A DNA stretch of 64,000 bases from Tetrapyrgos nigripes (GCA_013368315.1 JAACJM010000158.1:124001-188000); one strand, 5' to 3'; counted from the first letter of the stretch, positions 1-13,095 are shown. Numbers and translations: made by a program. Notes: generated by a model from the letters alone, not told the origin.

Positions 1-228
1 TTTCTCCACTGAATGAAGAAAGTACGCACTGTAAGTCTCTCCAAACCTCAAAAAAATACTTCCCAGTCAACCAGTCCAAAAACTTTCCCTTGGCAATCTG
101 TGTAGTGCACTTCTCTGCAACCGGAACAAAGCTGTCCAGCCATTCCTTCCTAGCCCCAGTCGGATCTTTGTACCACGGTTTCTGACCAGGTTTTTGCTTA
201 TCGGATGGGTTTTTTCTGCGAACCATCT
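1..228 (-). CDS. Hypothetical protein, 3' part outside window
   Basis: Reading leftwards from an ATG at 228, about 76 codons stay open to the window edge. The start is very basic (MVRRKNPSDKQKPGQ), followed by WYKDPTGARKEWLDSF. The Lys/Pro-rich start and the Trp-containing block resemble the N-terminus of uncharacterised basidiomycete proteins often found in transposon-rich DNA, but I cannot name a family. A longer frame over 67-312 is also open but has no recognisable content. The gene runs off the window, so completeness is unknown. Confidence 0.4.
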
Positions 229-359
229 TGTATGACGAAAGTGTTGAAGTAGAAGATGTAAGTAACTTTGAGGACGCGACGCGACCAACTGAGACAATGA
301 CAACAAAGTCAAATATATTGCGTGGCTTATTCAACCTGCGTGATCACATGACCGGTATT

Positions 360-1460
360 TCAATACAGGAGTGCTACAGCTGACAAATAAATCAAGTCGA
401 TGACCGTAGAGTTCATGACGTCCCATTCCTCCTGTGTCCTCCACCTATGGTCATTAGCTTGACACACTCGCTCAGAAAACTGAGAACGAAGGTCAGTGTC
501 ATTTTCCATGTTTCGTGATGACACCTGACTAGACAAACTCCTTTCGGCTGCAACCAGTTCAGCATGCTTCGCCTTGGCTTGGTCCCAGAATGTAATCCGC
601 TTTTGTTCTACTTCCCACCCGCAAAATGTCGGATAGGTCTCTGTATCCGACTGCGATCGTCGGCCTGTGTGTGTAAGATATTGAGAAATTGATGAAAAAT
701 TTTCTTTTAGGCTACGGGACATAGACCCACACTGAATACGGCACCACTCCGGGATACTAAGCCCATCAGGCACGGGGAAAGCTTCCGGCAAGTTTTGGGA
801 TGGCGCCCAGGGTATCTTGCCTCTGTAGTCCCTATGGAACAGCAATGCATCGCCCAAGGCACGAGCATATTGGTGCGGCAGACTAGAATCCCAAGGAATT
901 GATACCTCTCCTCGAGGAGGCGTAGGACGTGTAGTAAGCTGATACGCCACCAGGTTACTTAGCCACTGCTCTCCGGCCTCTCAACCTGTAGGAAATTCTG
1001 GGAGTATAAACGTTGTTGAAGCACGTATACCCCCAGAAAAATTAAAAGTTTTGCCAATCCGAATTAGCTGAGATTCCTCACCATGGGGGAGCAACACTCT
1101 CTCTAATCTCCCGAAGGTTCCAAAATTCTGTCTCTGGGTCACCCCACCCTTCAGACGGCCACCCGGTCTCAATAGTCTCCCTGTCAAACTGATCCTCCAG
1201 CGGCTTGAGCAATGGCAAAGATTCTGTGTCCTCATCATGAGCTAAAATCAGTATTGTCACTAGTAAATCTGCTAAATTAGAAAGATAACGAACCAATAAT
1301 CTCTGATGAAGGTGAAGCACGCAAGCTTCGTAGCGTGTACACTGGTGGGCCCATGTTCAAGAAAGCTGCGCAACCCTGATCGCGTATTAAGATGATACCC
1401 GGATGAACGGTCCAGTAGAAGTCCTTGTTTGATGTCAGCAACGATGAGCTCTAGTAACAC
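360..1460 (-). CDS. Hypothetical gene or gene remnant, several open segments
   Basis: Three open segments on this strand follow each other (1460-1272, 1320-1078, 950-360). The longest gives 196 residues with no recognised domain. It is rich in Trp, Gln and Glu, with a possible helical stretch around WDQAKAKHAELVAAERSL. The segments at 1272-1320 overlap in different frames, so the locus needs an intron or has a frameshift. No signal peptide or membrane segment is evident. I do not recognise a function. It lies convergent with the preceding minus-strand gene's 3' side and divergent from the coiled-coil gene at 1617. Confidence 0.35.
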
Positions 1461-1616
1461 GACAAAAGAAAAGTATCACTTATAATCAATCATTTGGGAA
1501 AGTCGGGAACATAAGCTTTCATTATTGACCAAAATCATCTTTTAGAAGGCCAAAATAAAAAGGTCAAGCGAACTGAGTTTTGAAGTGACTTCATTTAAGT
1601 CTTTTGTGGAACTCTT

Positions 1617-2397
1617 ATGCCTCGACCAAGGTTGTACCATTCCAAAGCGGACCGTCTGCAAGCCAACCGAGCTAAAAGCCTCAAACACTATCAAAAGTAT
1701 GTTTATTTGCCTCCATTCGACCGTCAACCTCTTTTATCAAAGGTCAAAGAAATCAGGGAGTCATCAACGAAGCTCGACGCAAGAAATACCAAGATCAGAA
1801 AGCAGCTCAACTTCGTGCGCAGTGAGACATATTCTTCCTGCTCTGCTGTCGCTTATACACTCACGATTACTCGTTATTTAGAGAGGCTCGCCGGAAGGAG
1901 AAAAAGAGGGTGCTTGCAAGGAAAAAAATGGCGTCTGCTGCTCTTCATGGGTAAGTCATTTCATCATCTCACTGACATACTCAGCTAACAAGACCACCAA
2001 ATGCCAATTGATAAGCTGTATTCCCCATCTACTGGAGCGTGTACGAGAACAGTACAAGAAGATAGACGACCAATTGAGCCCATCCCCTGTTGCATTCTTC
2101 GAGACCCTCTATACGCAATATGTACTGGACACAAGGCGGTCTACTACCTGAAGTGAGGGATTTCAAAAGGTTATAGACGAGTTTCAAGAGGTGGTTAGCA
2201 CTATGCAACGTTTGGGGCAGAGGTTATACTCTGAAGGAGGGATCACTTCCGAGCTGAAGGAGGCTGAGGAACTTACTCAGAAGGCAAACTCTGTGGTGCA
2301 CTGGGCTAAGGATCTGGAATGTGGAGCTATGGAAGGACTTCCAGTGCTGGAAAGGCTCTATACCCAAAGACGGCTCAAGTTCCAGAGGAGTTTGTAG
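1617..2397 (+). CDS. Small basic, coiled-coil hypothetical protein, multi-exon
   Basis: The start MPRPRLYHSKADRLQANRAK is a basic, bZIP-like run typical of a multi-copy Agaricomycete family of unknown function. A frame change gives INEARRKKYQDQKAAQLRAQ up to a GTGAGAC donor at about 1821, then EARRKEKKRVLARKK up to a GTAAGTC donor at about 1951. The last exon encodes helical sequence (KVIDEFQEVVSTMQRLGQRL, then SELKEAEELTQKA) and ends at 2397. A stop in the SPVAFFETLYTQYV exon near 2150 may be a further intron or a lesion. Probably coiled-coil throughout. Function unknown. Confidence 0.45.
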
Positions 2398-2599
2398 CGT
2401 TTAGTTACAATGTATCTAACTACTGATTGCCTCCACCCATATCTATATATCGGACGTAGTCTTGCCCATAGTTTCGCTGATATTAGTTACATAAGTGACC
2501 AACTTTGTGATGCCTCACCACCATCATCTCGTACTGTATCCCGGCGACAGTAAGTACTTTCCACTTTGGCAAGTATTTTAGGTTTGTATTTGACATATT

Positions 2600-3380
2600 A
2601 ATCTAGGTCTCCTTCTTGAGGTTGCTGCGCCACCCCCTGAAACAACGCCAACTCCTGTTCAGGCTACAGCGGTCGTCGTTCCTGCCATCAGAGAGGTGTC
2701 ACGTCCTTCATCCAGCTCTATGTCTGACACTCCTCCCCCTGCACTTCCGGCTGTAGAGCCCCCATCCTACATTTCAATTTGGGCTGACTCAACCCAAGGA
2801 CAGTCCAAGGTTTATTATGCTTGGAACTATTGTCCGACACCTGAGGAGATCCAGGCGATGTGGCTGGATGATGAGAGGTCGAGTGGCTATGTGGTGTCTC
2901 GAGGAATGAGAATTGGGTTTTTTTGCTCACTGGTGCGTACTCACTAGTATCCCCAATGATAGGTTACTTATACATCTCGCAATATCACTAGGGCGATCGT
3001 AGAGGCACTGACTACTGGTGTCTCTGGAATGTTTCAAAAAAAAGTTTTCACGGTTTGACATGGCGTTGCAGGAATATACACGCGTTCTTTCCGGTGCATC
3101 TCATGTGTATTCTTCCCCAAAAATTCTTCGTGCACCCGGACCCAGCTCTCGCCACCCCCACCCAAACCGACTCTTTTCCCTACATGATCCAGGCCTTCAA
3201 GATCGTGACCTCAAATTCGAAGTTGACAGCCATCAGAATATCCGGGTTTACGCTGCAGTCCCACGGATCACGCATGTTTCGGTAGATACCACTATTTCTG
3301 ATCCACCTGGTGTGGAGGTTTGGGTCCCCGTGAACTCTGCCCCTAGGGTCATCGACATTTCTGATGAGGAGGATGAGTAA
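2600..3380 (+). pseudogene. Viroplasmin/RNase H1 N-terminal-like domain protein with homopolymer frameshift
   Basis: A Pro/Ser-rich leader is followed by SSGYVVSRGMRIGFF, then a GTGCGT...CTAG intron (about 2932-2993), then AIVEALTTGVSGMF and, after an A8 tract at 3036-3043, FSRFDMALQEYTRVL. The order 'YVV.RG...G.F', 'TTGVSG..FKK', 'A...Y' matches the small Cauli_VI/RNase H1 N-terminal fold common in basidiomycete genomes. GVSGMF and FDMALQEY lie in different frames, and the switch falls in the A8 tract, so a one-base indel there probably breaks the gene. The C-terminus ends in an acidic tail (DISDEEDE) at 3380. The call rests on motif resemblance only. Confidence 0.45.
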
Positions 3381-3512
3381 AACGTTTTTGTTCTTAAACT
3401 TGTTAGTCTATCTCAATACTGGACAATGTATAAATACGGCTTGATTGGATAGATAGATTCTGTCAACTCCTATTTGCTATTATCCGAATATCCGCGCCAC
3501 AGTGCCAATCCT

Positions 3513-6500
3513 ATGGGAAAAAAGCGCAAGGTGCCTGCGTTCTTCCATCCTGCAGCAGCCATGCAACACAAATTTGTACTCTCTGAGGACGGTAAACGAA
3601 TCAAGGTATCTGCAAATGAGGTTTTACGGGATCAGCTGCACACTAGCTCACCGCCACTGGGAAGCGACGACGACAACTCAGACGAGGATGATTACCATTT
3701 AGGGAATGAGGGTAATGATGGCTGGGATTGTGATGGCCTTGACTCTCATGAAGGGGAGTGGAACCTTCACAATGAGACTGTTCCATTAGATTCTCGGCTC
3801 AGAGACCTCAGTAGTTCAGAATCACTTGATTCTGCCAAGATCCGAGTGTCTCGCCCATCGTATCTTAGCTCGGTAAGTGATTCAACATCTACCCAGTGTG
3901 TATGTTGAATGTATTGTCAGGATAATCCGAGCCGGGCTTGGCTGGCATACCGTGAGGAGTATCTTGATGCTCTCTTGTGGTTGGAAGGACGGCGGGGCAT
4001 GGGCAAAAAGTGTTATACATGCCGGCTACCGGGCGTTTACAGATGTGTTGAAGATGAGTGCTTTGGAGCAGGCATGTTTTGCGAGAAGTGTATGGTACAT
4101 GCTCATAAAAACTTGCCGCTTCACTGGATCGAGGTAAGTTTTCTATATAGGCCCTTCAATTGTCACTGATTATTATCTTTTTGGCTCAGAAATGGAATGA
4201 TCATTTTTTTGAAGTGAGTACATTGAAGTCGTTAGGACTACGCGTTCAACTCGGACACAATCCTCGCTCCCGTTGCATCAATCCAAAATCAGCCATTCAT
4301 GATGACTTCACTGTTATTCACATCAACGGTGTTCATTCAGTTGCCGTGGATTTCTGTGGCTGTCCAGGTGCAATTGAGGGGTACATGCAGCTTCTTCGAA
4401 GCATGTGGTATCCTGCCACACCCAAGAATCCTCAATCAGCCACGACTTTTTCATGTCTACGCCAGTTCCAGAACTTGAATTGCTTGGGAAAAACTACCAG
4501 TGTGCGACTACTACAAATCTCTGGAGATTATGACACAGAACTGGCAACAAGAGGTACCCAAGGTATTGAATTTCAAATGTTCAGATGATTGCGTTTGTGA
4601 TTGATGATCTAGGGATATAGGACCGCTATCGGCCGCTTCTTCGCAGTGTATATGAATGGAGAAATCTCAAGATGCTGAAGCGCTCGGGCTGCTGTCATGC
4701 AAAGAGTGGGATTGAAGGCACTAAGCGAGGGGAATGTGCCCTGGAATGCCCTGCTTGCCCTCATCCTGGCAAGAACCTACGTGAGGACTGGAAAGAAGCC
4801 GGGCCAGAGTCATCGTAAGTGGAAACCTTCCAGAGACATTGATTTGTAGGTGAGCTTATGTCTACCCATATTGATATATGGGCGCCATCAACAGATTTCT
4901 CTATACTTTGTTTCTTGCAATCGATGCAAACTTCCGGCTGAGAAATCGAGTTGTCTCCAATGAACATAGAAGCCCAATTCTTGGTGACGGGTTTGCTTAT
5001 ATTGTGCCGAGTAGCCCATACAAAGAACATATCAAACAATATGTGGACCAAGAAGATGTACGTTTTTATTCCATGGATATATCTATCTATCTATCTAACT
5101 GGATCTAATTGTTTCCAGATGAGTTCCTGTTCAGGGTTTCAAGCAATGTTCTTGGCAAATCTGCGCAATGTCCAAGGGCTCTGTGTTAGTGGGATGGTCG
5201 GCATTTGCTGTGCTCGACACTGTGTATGGAGGCCATGCAGTTTAGGAGATCTTCAAAAAGGAGAGCGGTGCGTATTTAGAATAGGAGGGTTAGGTCTCAG
5301 CTGATATTCTGCTTGCTAGGTACTGTAACGTGGATTTTGTGTTTTGGTGTACTATCCAAGACACAGAATACCTCGCTGTCGTCATTTCATACGACATCTC
5401 TTGTCAATGGAGTCGGAATTTCTGGAGCCGGATGGCTGCCCTGAACCCTGATTTTCACGCTCGTTTCTCATCAACAGGAGTCCGGTTTCTCGTTCCGAAA
5501 TTCCACCTGCGCGCACATCAACCTCAATGCCACACCCCTTTCAATTTTGACTATGCATCAGGTTGCAGAGAAACTCATGGTGAGGTTATAGAGGAGGGAT
5601 GGGCCCAGTCAAATAAGGCAGCTGCTCAGACAAAGGAGATGGGGCCAGGTACCCGAGCCCAGACGTTGGATGATATTTTCGGTTTTCACAACTTCCGGAA
5701 TATTGCTCATCTTGGTAAGATGTTCAGTTGCTCCTGGGACACTTGTTCGTTGACATGTGCGATAGACGATGTCTTGGCCAAGCGTCTTGTTACTGCTGTT
5801 AAGGAATTTGATCAGCATTATCTCGATTTTCAACAATTTGATGAAGGGCTAGAACAAAATATAGGTCGTGCACAGCTAAATGAATGGAAGGAGCAAATTG
5901 GGAAATGGGAGCAGAATCATGAAGTCGATTGCCCTTACGAGGAGCAGAGCAAAGGTATGTGTGCAAAATTGATTCATTTAATGCACATTGGCATCACTCT
6001 AACGCTGTTCCAGTAAATGATAAAAATCAATTCAAAAGCATGCAAGTCAAAATGGCCGATGAGGAGATGGCATTGTTAAAGGACGGATTAGGGTTGAAAT
6101 ACCCTAGTAGTCCATCAAGTATCTGGTAGAGGAAGGGATTGTGTCGCGAGTTCGTGGTGAGGCAAGGCAGACGTTGTCATGGATTTGGTATGATAGCCAG
6201 ATCTCCAAAGATGATCCCAAATTCAAAGATGGTGAGATTTCCCCTTTTGTGAGGGAATGTATTTCCTAATAAATTGTTTAACAGCGATTCGTGTGGAGTG
6301 GTGCAAGGGCCAGGCACGAATGTTACGGTGGCGTGAGGAGGTCCTGCTGCTGTGTGAAGAACTCTGTCGCATGTCTGCTTATTTCTTATGGAAGTCAGAC
6401 TGGTGGGGGAAGAGATTAATAGGGGAGCCGGAAATGAGGAAACGTGGGAATGGAGATAATGAGGTGGACAATATGATGGGGGAAGCACTAGATGTGTACG

Positions 6501-6682
6501 CATCGCAGCAGCAGAGTTTTCAGCTTCGCTGATCCGCAGATGTTCTTGCCAAGTGGACAGATCTGATTGAGCATGCGAGGGGAGTTATTGATCGTCGTGG
6601 AGATTTGCAGACACTGGATATTGTGCTTGTGGACCCCGACCTGGATGCTGAAGAGATTCGTAGAGCTGAGGAGGACATATAA
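3513..6682 (+). pseudogene. KDZ (Kyakuja-Dileera-Zisupton) transposase with CxC2 cysteine cluster
   Basis: A multi-exon transposase starts at MGKKRKVPAFFHP and is followed by an acidic linker. The CxC2 zinc cluster (KCYTC...CVEDEC...FCEKCMVHAHKNLPLHWIE, about 4005-4130) comes next, then the HSVAVDFCGCPG block (about 4330). The catalytic core reads SYDISCQW (about 5390), FLVPKFHLRAHQPQC (about 5500) and HGEVIEEGWAQSNKA (about 5580), then DDIFGFHNFRN. Introns are short, for example 5954-6014. The C-terminal part (EARQTLSWIWYDSQISK, then AIRVEWCKGQARMLRWREE) continues to 6682. A frame break near 6113 and an in-frame TGA near 6531 suggest it is inactive. KDZ proteins are DDE-type transposases of fungi. 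The termini were not located. Confidence 0.85.
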
Positions 6683-7400
6683 GATAGAATGTAGCTCGCT
6701 GGTATTTGAATATGGGATGGGACGTCTCTAGGCCAATATGCCCGAGTCAATTGATGCAAATGGAGTTATGGTTAAAGGAGAAAATTAAGTGACTAAGCAA
6801 GGACATACAGATAAACGAGTATGAATTGAGGCGGAGGAAAAGGTCAAAGGCTGTAAGCAGCTGAACGCAATTGATACAGAAATTGGAGGTAACAGAATCA
6901 AAGTATTTACATGTGAGGATTGCGTACTTATATAAGCGAAAGTGTGGGGGGATCGAGACCAAGGGAAATGGTCAAAGCTGGGATTATCTGCTATATATAT
7001 ATATGCAATGCCAAATACAGCAGCCAAACCCATTGGATGCAACGGAGTTAAACGGGTGTACCGCATTCACCCAAGCGGTAGATGTACATGTATAGCCGAG
7101 ATACTAAGTAGCTGAGATACTAAGCGAGGGCTGCCTGGCTCTGCTGGGATGCTCAGAATTTCCCTGCTGAAAGAAGGTGCCGATTCACTGCCGGCCGTCA
7201 AGGCTTCACAGTGATGCTTACATCGCCCTATAGCCCTCCCATTTTGATATACCACCGCAGGCAATGAGAAAAATAAGGGCTGGCCAGACCTTGCGGATAT
7301 TGGAATACTGGGGGTGGGGCTACCCTCGCAGTATGTATATATGGGTACGACCTAGGGTGATGCAGCGTGCCCCACATGCAACTTCACCAACAAGGCAACC
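6683..7400. other. Intergenic gap between two transposase relics
   Basis: No gene is supported here. It holds the downstream flank of the KDZ gene, a (TA)n-like stretch around 6991-7003 and some tandem wording (GAGATACTAAG twice near 7098-7125). The KDZ 3' terminus and any target duplication should lie here, but I could not match it to a 5' partner. Confidence 0.4.
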
Positions 7401-10400
7401 ATGTTAGACCACAATAGCCAATCTCATTATCCTGAGACATGTGCCAACCTAGTTGTCGGTGAGAGTGGGAAGCCGATATGTGGAACTGGACTGTTGAATC
7501 ACCATTCCAATGGCACAGCCCATCCAATCAAGCCCTACCTCATCAGTTCCTTTCATGACTACCTGGCCCATTGTCTTGCTGATCCTACCTACCTTGGGCT
7601 CTCGAACAAGGCAGCTGATGATGCTTATGAAGCCATTAATAGTGGAACCGCATGCAATGACGTTCAGAATGTTTTTGAAGCGAACTTCACTTCTGACTTC
7701 AAGGGACCAGACGGATCATTGTTTGTGAACCATGGAGCCAAGATCTGTCTCACATTCTCCATTCACACAGATTTCTTAAACCCCAACAGCCTAACTCATC
7801 GTGGACCCACTCAATCCATTGGTGTCATCTCCTGTGCCAACTTGGCCCTGGACCCTTCCATTCGCTATCTTCCCAAATACATGTATATTGCTGGCATTAT
7901 ACCCAGTCCAAAGGAACTGAACGTCAATAAAATGGATCACTTTGTGCGCCCGGTGATACGTCATACAAATTTGCACACTAATACATGTCTAAGTCACTCT
8001 TAAATGGATAATAAGGACTAGAGTGAGTCCCGAACTGCTAGTCAAAGTACTAGGAATTAGGTGTATAACCTAAGGGATGTTAATGGTCAATACTTACAGA
8101 TAAGAATAAGACTTGTTCAGAGTATTATAACAGATACATACTAGGGGATACAGCTATAATAGCAGACCCACCTAACTACAAGGTCTACAAAGACTTAACA
8201 AACCTGCTATAGCAGCCTAATACCGCTAGTACGACTCAAGGGATAGAGAAGGAGGAGAAACGCCCCTATCCACGGGTATGCATTGGCATTACAAACCCAG
8301 ATCGAAGGCTGAGACCGCTAGATCTGAAAGGACACGTCATCATCAGACAATTCAGATATTCGGGATTCTAACCCGGATGTATACAAACTTGTGGTGCATA
8401 TCTACAGATGGTTAAGATAGAAAAGTGGCACAATAGTTTATCAATAGAAAGCTAGAATCCATAGCTTTCAGATGGTACACAAGTGATGGACTAGCAGCAA
8501 CAATACTAAGTATCTAAAAAGTGTTGCGAAGTCACAAACGTAAGGAGATCCAAATTAGCAGGATTACTGATTTGGGCATAAGTATTACCGAAAGCAGTAC
8601 TTACTGGAGATCGCTACAGATTAGCGTCTTTAAAGATGAGTACGGTACTATCCTTTGGTATACTACACTAGTTTGAAGGCTTAAGCATTACTATTGAAGA
8701 GCTGGACTCAGATTAGCAGTGTACAAGTTAAACTAGCGGTGTGAAGGGATAGGTGTATGTTCAATACTATAAGGACGAGAGGCAAAGACTAGATACATGA
8801 ACTACCCTAAACCCAGAGAATTAGTGGTATTCCGAAGTGTAGTCATAAGTGGAGCTATCTGAGTCAGATAGGCTATGGCCGCCAGTACCAGAGAGTACCC
8901 TACTGGTAAAGAGAATGGAGCAAGGGACAGAGAAATCCCTACTACGAAAATTAGATAATATTCAAGTTTCCTGTATACCCTAGTTAGAAGGTACCTACTA
9001 GATCCAGTAGTTACTACACTCACGGACTAGCGGTTAGAGTAGATTTTCTGTTTTCTTTGATATATTTTAGCGGACATTGAAAAGAAATGTCAAACTGTAT
9101 AGTTGTAGCTATGAGTAGTATAAAAGGACCAGGTATTACTAGTAGCTACCCAAGCAACGGACTGTAGAGTATCAGGATTCTCCCTATCTAGCAGTAGAGA
9201 CTGTGAAACACGGACAAGAGCTTCTAAACAAACTTAAAAATACTCACGTGGAGTCTAAACATACAGTGTTGGTTAAATCAGTGTTGAATATATTTGTTGG
9301 TTGTTTTTGTGTTTATAACTTGTGTCCTCGAGACTTGGAAACTGTGTCTAAGGCATTGGCACCTTCAAATAGAATTGAACTGGTTGACCTGATATCGTGT
9401 GTGTGCCTTCATGCATTTGTGTGTTTTGTGGCAATAGCCTTTGTGTGTGCCTTCGTGCAAACCTTTACAAAAATCCCCCAAATATCTCCAAGCTGTGGAC
9501 TAAATTGAAGAGTATTCTACTTACTAGATATGCTCGCAAAACAAATTGTATAGGTTTTTCTGGTTGTGTTCTGTGTGCTAAGAGCACTTACTAGAGAAAC
9601 AGCCTATTACCGGTCATCGAGAAGTTTGCTACAGCTTGGAAGCCCGGTCTGAAGGTCTCCCGAACAGCTGAATCAGAGTTGGAGACAGTGGTGGAGACGG
9701 GAATTTTTCTTTCGACTAATGATCTTCCCGCTGCTCAAAAGGTGGCTGGATTTCAGGGCATCAACTCCGAGTTTTATGAACACCAATCACTCACATTGGC
9801 CAATGCAAGATGTGAATGAACTACATTGTCTGGCTGAGCAATATCGGGATGCTCAGACTGTTGCACAACGAAAGTCGCTTTTCAAACAGCACGGAGTTTG
9901 TTGGTCATCGTTCTGGATGCTGGAGTATTGGGACTCAACCAAGATGCTAGTCATCGATGCCATGCATTGCATCCTCGAGTGCATTGTTCATTACCACTGC
10001 TGTCATGTCCTTTGACTGGATACTAGTGCCTCCAAGACTAAGACCGATTCAGAAAACTTCAAGTATGTGTATGACTGGCCATGGGTAGATTATTCAGATG
10101 ACCTTGCCCCTCCAGGTCGCACTTTGGAGGAACGAAGGTTCAGCAAGTCCTTTGCATTTCCCTTCAGGGCGACAAGCCGCTCATGCTGGAAGGATTGTGG
10201 ACCCAGTTTTACAACAAGCCCAACTTGAATTCATTGCACTTCATGGTGCACAATTTAGGGCTTTTGTTGGTGTTGAATGATATTCAGGAAGAGGTCACCG
10301 ATCTCTACCTGAAGCGAGTCACTCAGAAATTGAAGTCGAAGAACCCCGAAACATGGTTTCCTTTTCATAAAGAGGCAAATACAAAGTCTCACCTCATCGC

Positions 10401-11575
10401 AATACTGATCAATTGGGTGAGATAATACTTCAATCTTTTTTTCCTGTGGTCTGATCCTTCTCGCAGAGATTGAAACAACCCATGCACACAAGCCACAACC
10501 TTCCTGTTACTGGTACCCATGACACCCTTGCCCACATCTGCCACATCATCACCACGACTCAGACCCCATCATGGGTCAACTCTGTGCCTAAGAGCTATGG
10601 GGACGCTGACGCAGGCACTCTCAAAGCTGACAAATGGAGGACCCTCAGCACCATCTATCTACCCATTGCACTCGTGACATTGTGGGGAGACGAACACTCT
10701 CCACTGAGTCAAGAACCTGCTGTTCTGCAGAGTGTCTTGGATCATACTATGTGGCTCTTCCAGGCAGTAATGATAGTTTGCTGGAACACAATGACGACTG
10801 ATCGTGCAGATGCATTTCGGGAGTTCATTGATAAATGGGTCAACAATTTGCGTAAAGTACATCCTTATACAAGAGAACACGCTGCTCGCCCCAATATTCA
10901 CATGGCCAGTCACATATATGACTTCCTCATATGCTATGGACCCATACTTAACTGGTGGTGCTTTCTGTTTGAGCATTTGGTCGGAACTTTGCAGAAGATT
11001 AATACTAGTGATCACATTGATGGTAAGTAGTGACTGTTTTCAGTTATTGTCCTACTCACATTGTTGTCCAGGTGTCATTGAATCCACGATCATGAAAACC
11101 TTAGCGCGTACAGCCAACATTCACTGCTGGCTCAGACGTCCAGAGTTTCCTGAGGCAGTGAAGCAGCTCAAAGTTCTTTTCAACAAATGTTTTGTTCCAG
11201 CAAATGCTCCTCCTCCCCAGGAAAGGCAATTTCCATGCATATGCGAAGCACAAAGGCATCAATTTCTCCAGGAAATCTCATATCATTTATCAACCAGTCA
11301 GGAGTCCATCAGCTATAGCTGGCCAAATAGAAGTCATTGAAGACATGTCTGCTGAATGTGGTACACCTATCCTTGTCCATGTCCGACCCTTTCTTCTGTT
11401 GGTGAAGCCACTCTCTGACCCTTTCCTCCATTATCCCCACTTCCAGGCCACGACGTACTCTTCTCAGCTCAGTGACGAAAAAGATATCATTGGTCTGGAT
11501 CGTATCATAAGCCATGCCACTCATTTTGATTACTCTTATGGGAGATCAGTTCTTGTTGATCTCTCTAGGGATTGA
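7401..11575 (+). pseudogene. Tnp2-type (EnSpm/CACTA-like) transposase relic, split by an insertion
   Basis: The 7401-7960 part carries CGTGLL, PIKPYLISSFHDYLA, IHTDFLNP and AGIIPSPKEL...HFVRPVI, the usual middle order of basidiomycete Tnp2 proteins. The next expected words (FATAWKPGLKVSRTAE, STNDLPAAQKVAGF) resume only at about 9625, so 7960-9625 is foreign. The rest includes LVIDAMHCILE, HIYDFLICYGPILNWW, LVGTLQKINTSDHIDG (then an intron 11022-11071), STIMKTLARTANIHCWLRRPE and a C-terminal GLDRIISHATHFDYSYGRSVL. Frame breaks occur near 9780 and 11215. The 5' end is missing. A cleaner related copy lies at 63232-64000 on the other strand; there RYGP and FPFERL replace CYGP and FLFEHL. Confidence 0.8.
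7960..9622. mobile_element. Insertion of unknown type inside the Tnp2 gene
   Basis: The Tnp2 reading stops at ...HFVRPVI and resumes with EKFATAWKPG, so this stretch interrupts it. Flanking octamers CCGGTGAT (about 7948) and CCGGTCAT (about 9608) could be a target duplication with one mismatch. The inside has no long open frame and is full of TAG stops and CTAG words. One coding-like run near 8255 reads PYPRVCIGITNPDRRLRPLD. No terminal inverted or direct repeats are visible, so the class is unknown; a decayed retroelement is one possibility. Confidence 0.5.
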
Positions 11576-13095
11576 AAATTTAGTCATCTCTGCCTCTGTT
11601 TTTGAGAAGTGGGTTATGGGAGGAAAGCTGAGGCAATGATAATTGTTGGTTCTGAGGCAGTGTCTGATAACATTGAAGGCAGGTTTTGGTGGCTCTTTTC
11701 CTCATCACGTTGATGAGGAGCAGCGGACAGGGACATTAGTTACGATAATGTGTACTATTATATGACTTATGACTTGTAGCTATGGATTATGACTTGGTGT
11801 TCTTTCAATATCAGAGTGACAGTGACAACCGCATTGAGCTTCTCTCAGGATTATCGACATTGATACAGCCTGCATTATTGTACTAATACTAATAGTAACT
11901 AAGACTTCTGTGTTATTGTTCTGCATCACATGTGTGAAGAAGTAATCAACTTGCATCAGGGTCTAATCTATTGTCTTGACACCCATCTTGAACTTCCTCT
12001 TGCTCTTTCTCTCTCTCTCCCACTCTAGCATTTGAATTTGTTTCAATGCTACAATATCTGAAGACGAATGTGTTTCATCTTCTGGTGCAGATAGAACACG
12101 CTTCTATCACCACATCGGTCTTTCTTCATGAAGAAGACACCATTGTGTGAAGATCTGCAGTACAGTAGCAAGGTAGTTCTTTTCTCCTCCTCCTCCTCCT
12201 CCTTTTCTTTCCAAGCTGACGCTTATACTCCAGGTTCCTCATTCCTTGGAAACTGGAACCAAGGAAAAACTTTCATGGATGATTTGTATCTTAAAGATCA
12301 GGTGCATTGACTTGTGACTGGGGGCGTTCTTCAATGCTGACACTTCTCATGATTTATATGATTTTTTAGACCACCTCTGATTGGGAAAACCATTTTTGTC
12401 CTTTTGACAGACAAGCCCAAGCAAGAGTGTGTGTTCACTTTTGCTGCATCTCATGCTCTAACTCAATAGATTTAGTAGTGCTCTCATTGACTTCGTCAAG
12501 ACTCCAAGCAAGAACAGGACCATTTCTCACAAATGGAAGGCTAATCCAAGCCCCTCCAAATTGAAGAATTTGGTCAGGTTGGATGTATGTCATCCTTCCC
12601 TTCAATCCAAAGTCATGATCTCTGATATACAACTAGCCCAGAAAGAATTCTGTTCCTCTGAATGGCCTCCACAAGGCACTGTCAAAAGTGAAGGCTGAGG
12701 ACCTGTCCAGCTCCATTCCAGCCCATCCAACCACTTAACAGACCACAGTACAATGCATCGTCAGGATTTGGAATTTGCACTAAGTGCATATGATGCCTCT
12801 GTTTCATGTTGGCGGTATTGTACAGCACCTTCTTGCTCCAATGATGTCTGGTGGCTCCGCTATCATGTGAAGGAGAGAAGAAAAGATAAGAAACGTACCA
12901 AGTCACATCCAATATCCTGCCTCCCCAAGGCATACATCGCTGTCCTCTTGACAGTTTTCTTCTCCTCTTCACCTCTTCCTCGTATATATTGGACCTTTTC
13001 CATCTTTCCTCATGAAGTGATGAACCCCAACACTGATAAGCGACTTGCACTCGCATGTATGTCTTCTCACCTCTGTAGAGTCTTCTTCTCTGATT
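11576..13095. other. Region without a recognised gene; pyrimidine microsatellites
   Basis: After the Tnp2 stop this stretch holds a CT-rich run (about 12001-12023) and a (TCC)n run (about 12186-12204). A 12440-12650 segment stays open in one plus-strand frame (ALIDFVKTPSKNRTIS, then MISDIQLAQKEFCSSEWPP) and may belong to the adenylation-domain fragment that follows, but I cannot place it. CpG is rare from here to about 25 kb. Confidence 0.35.
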
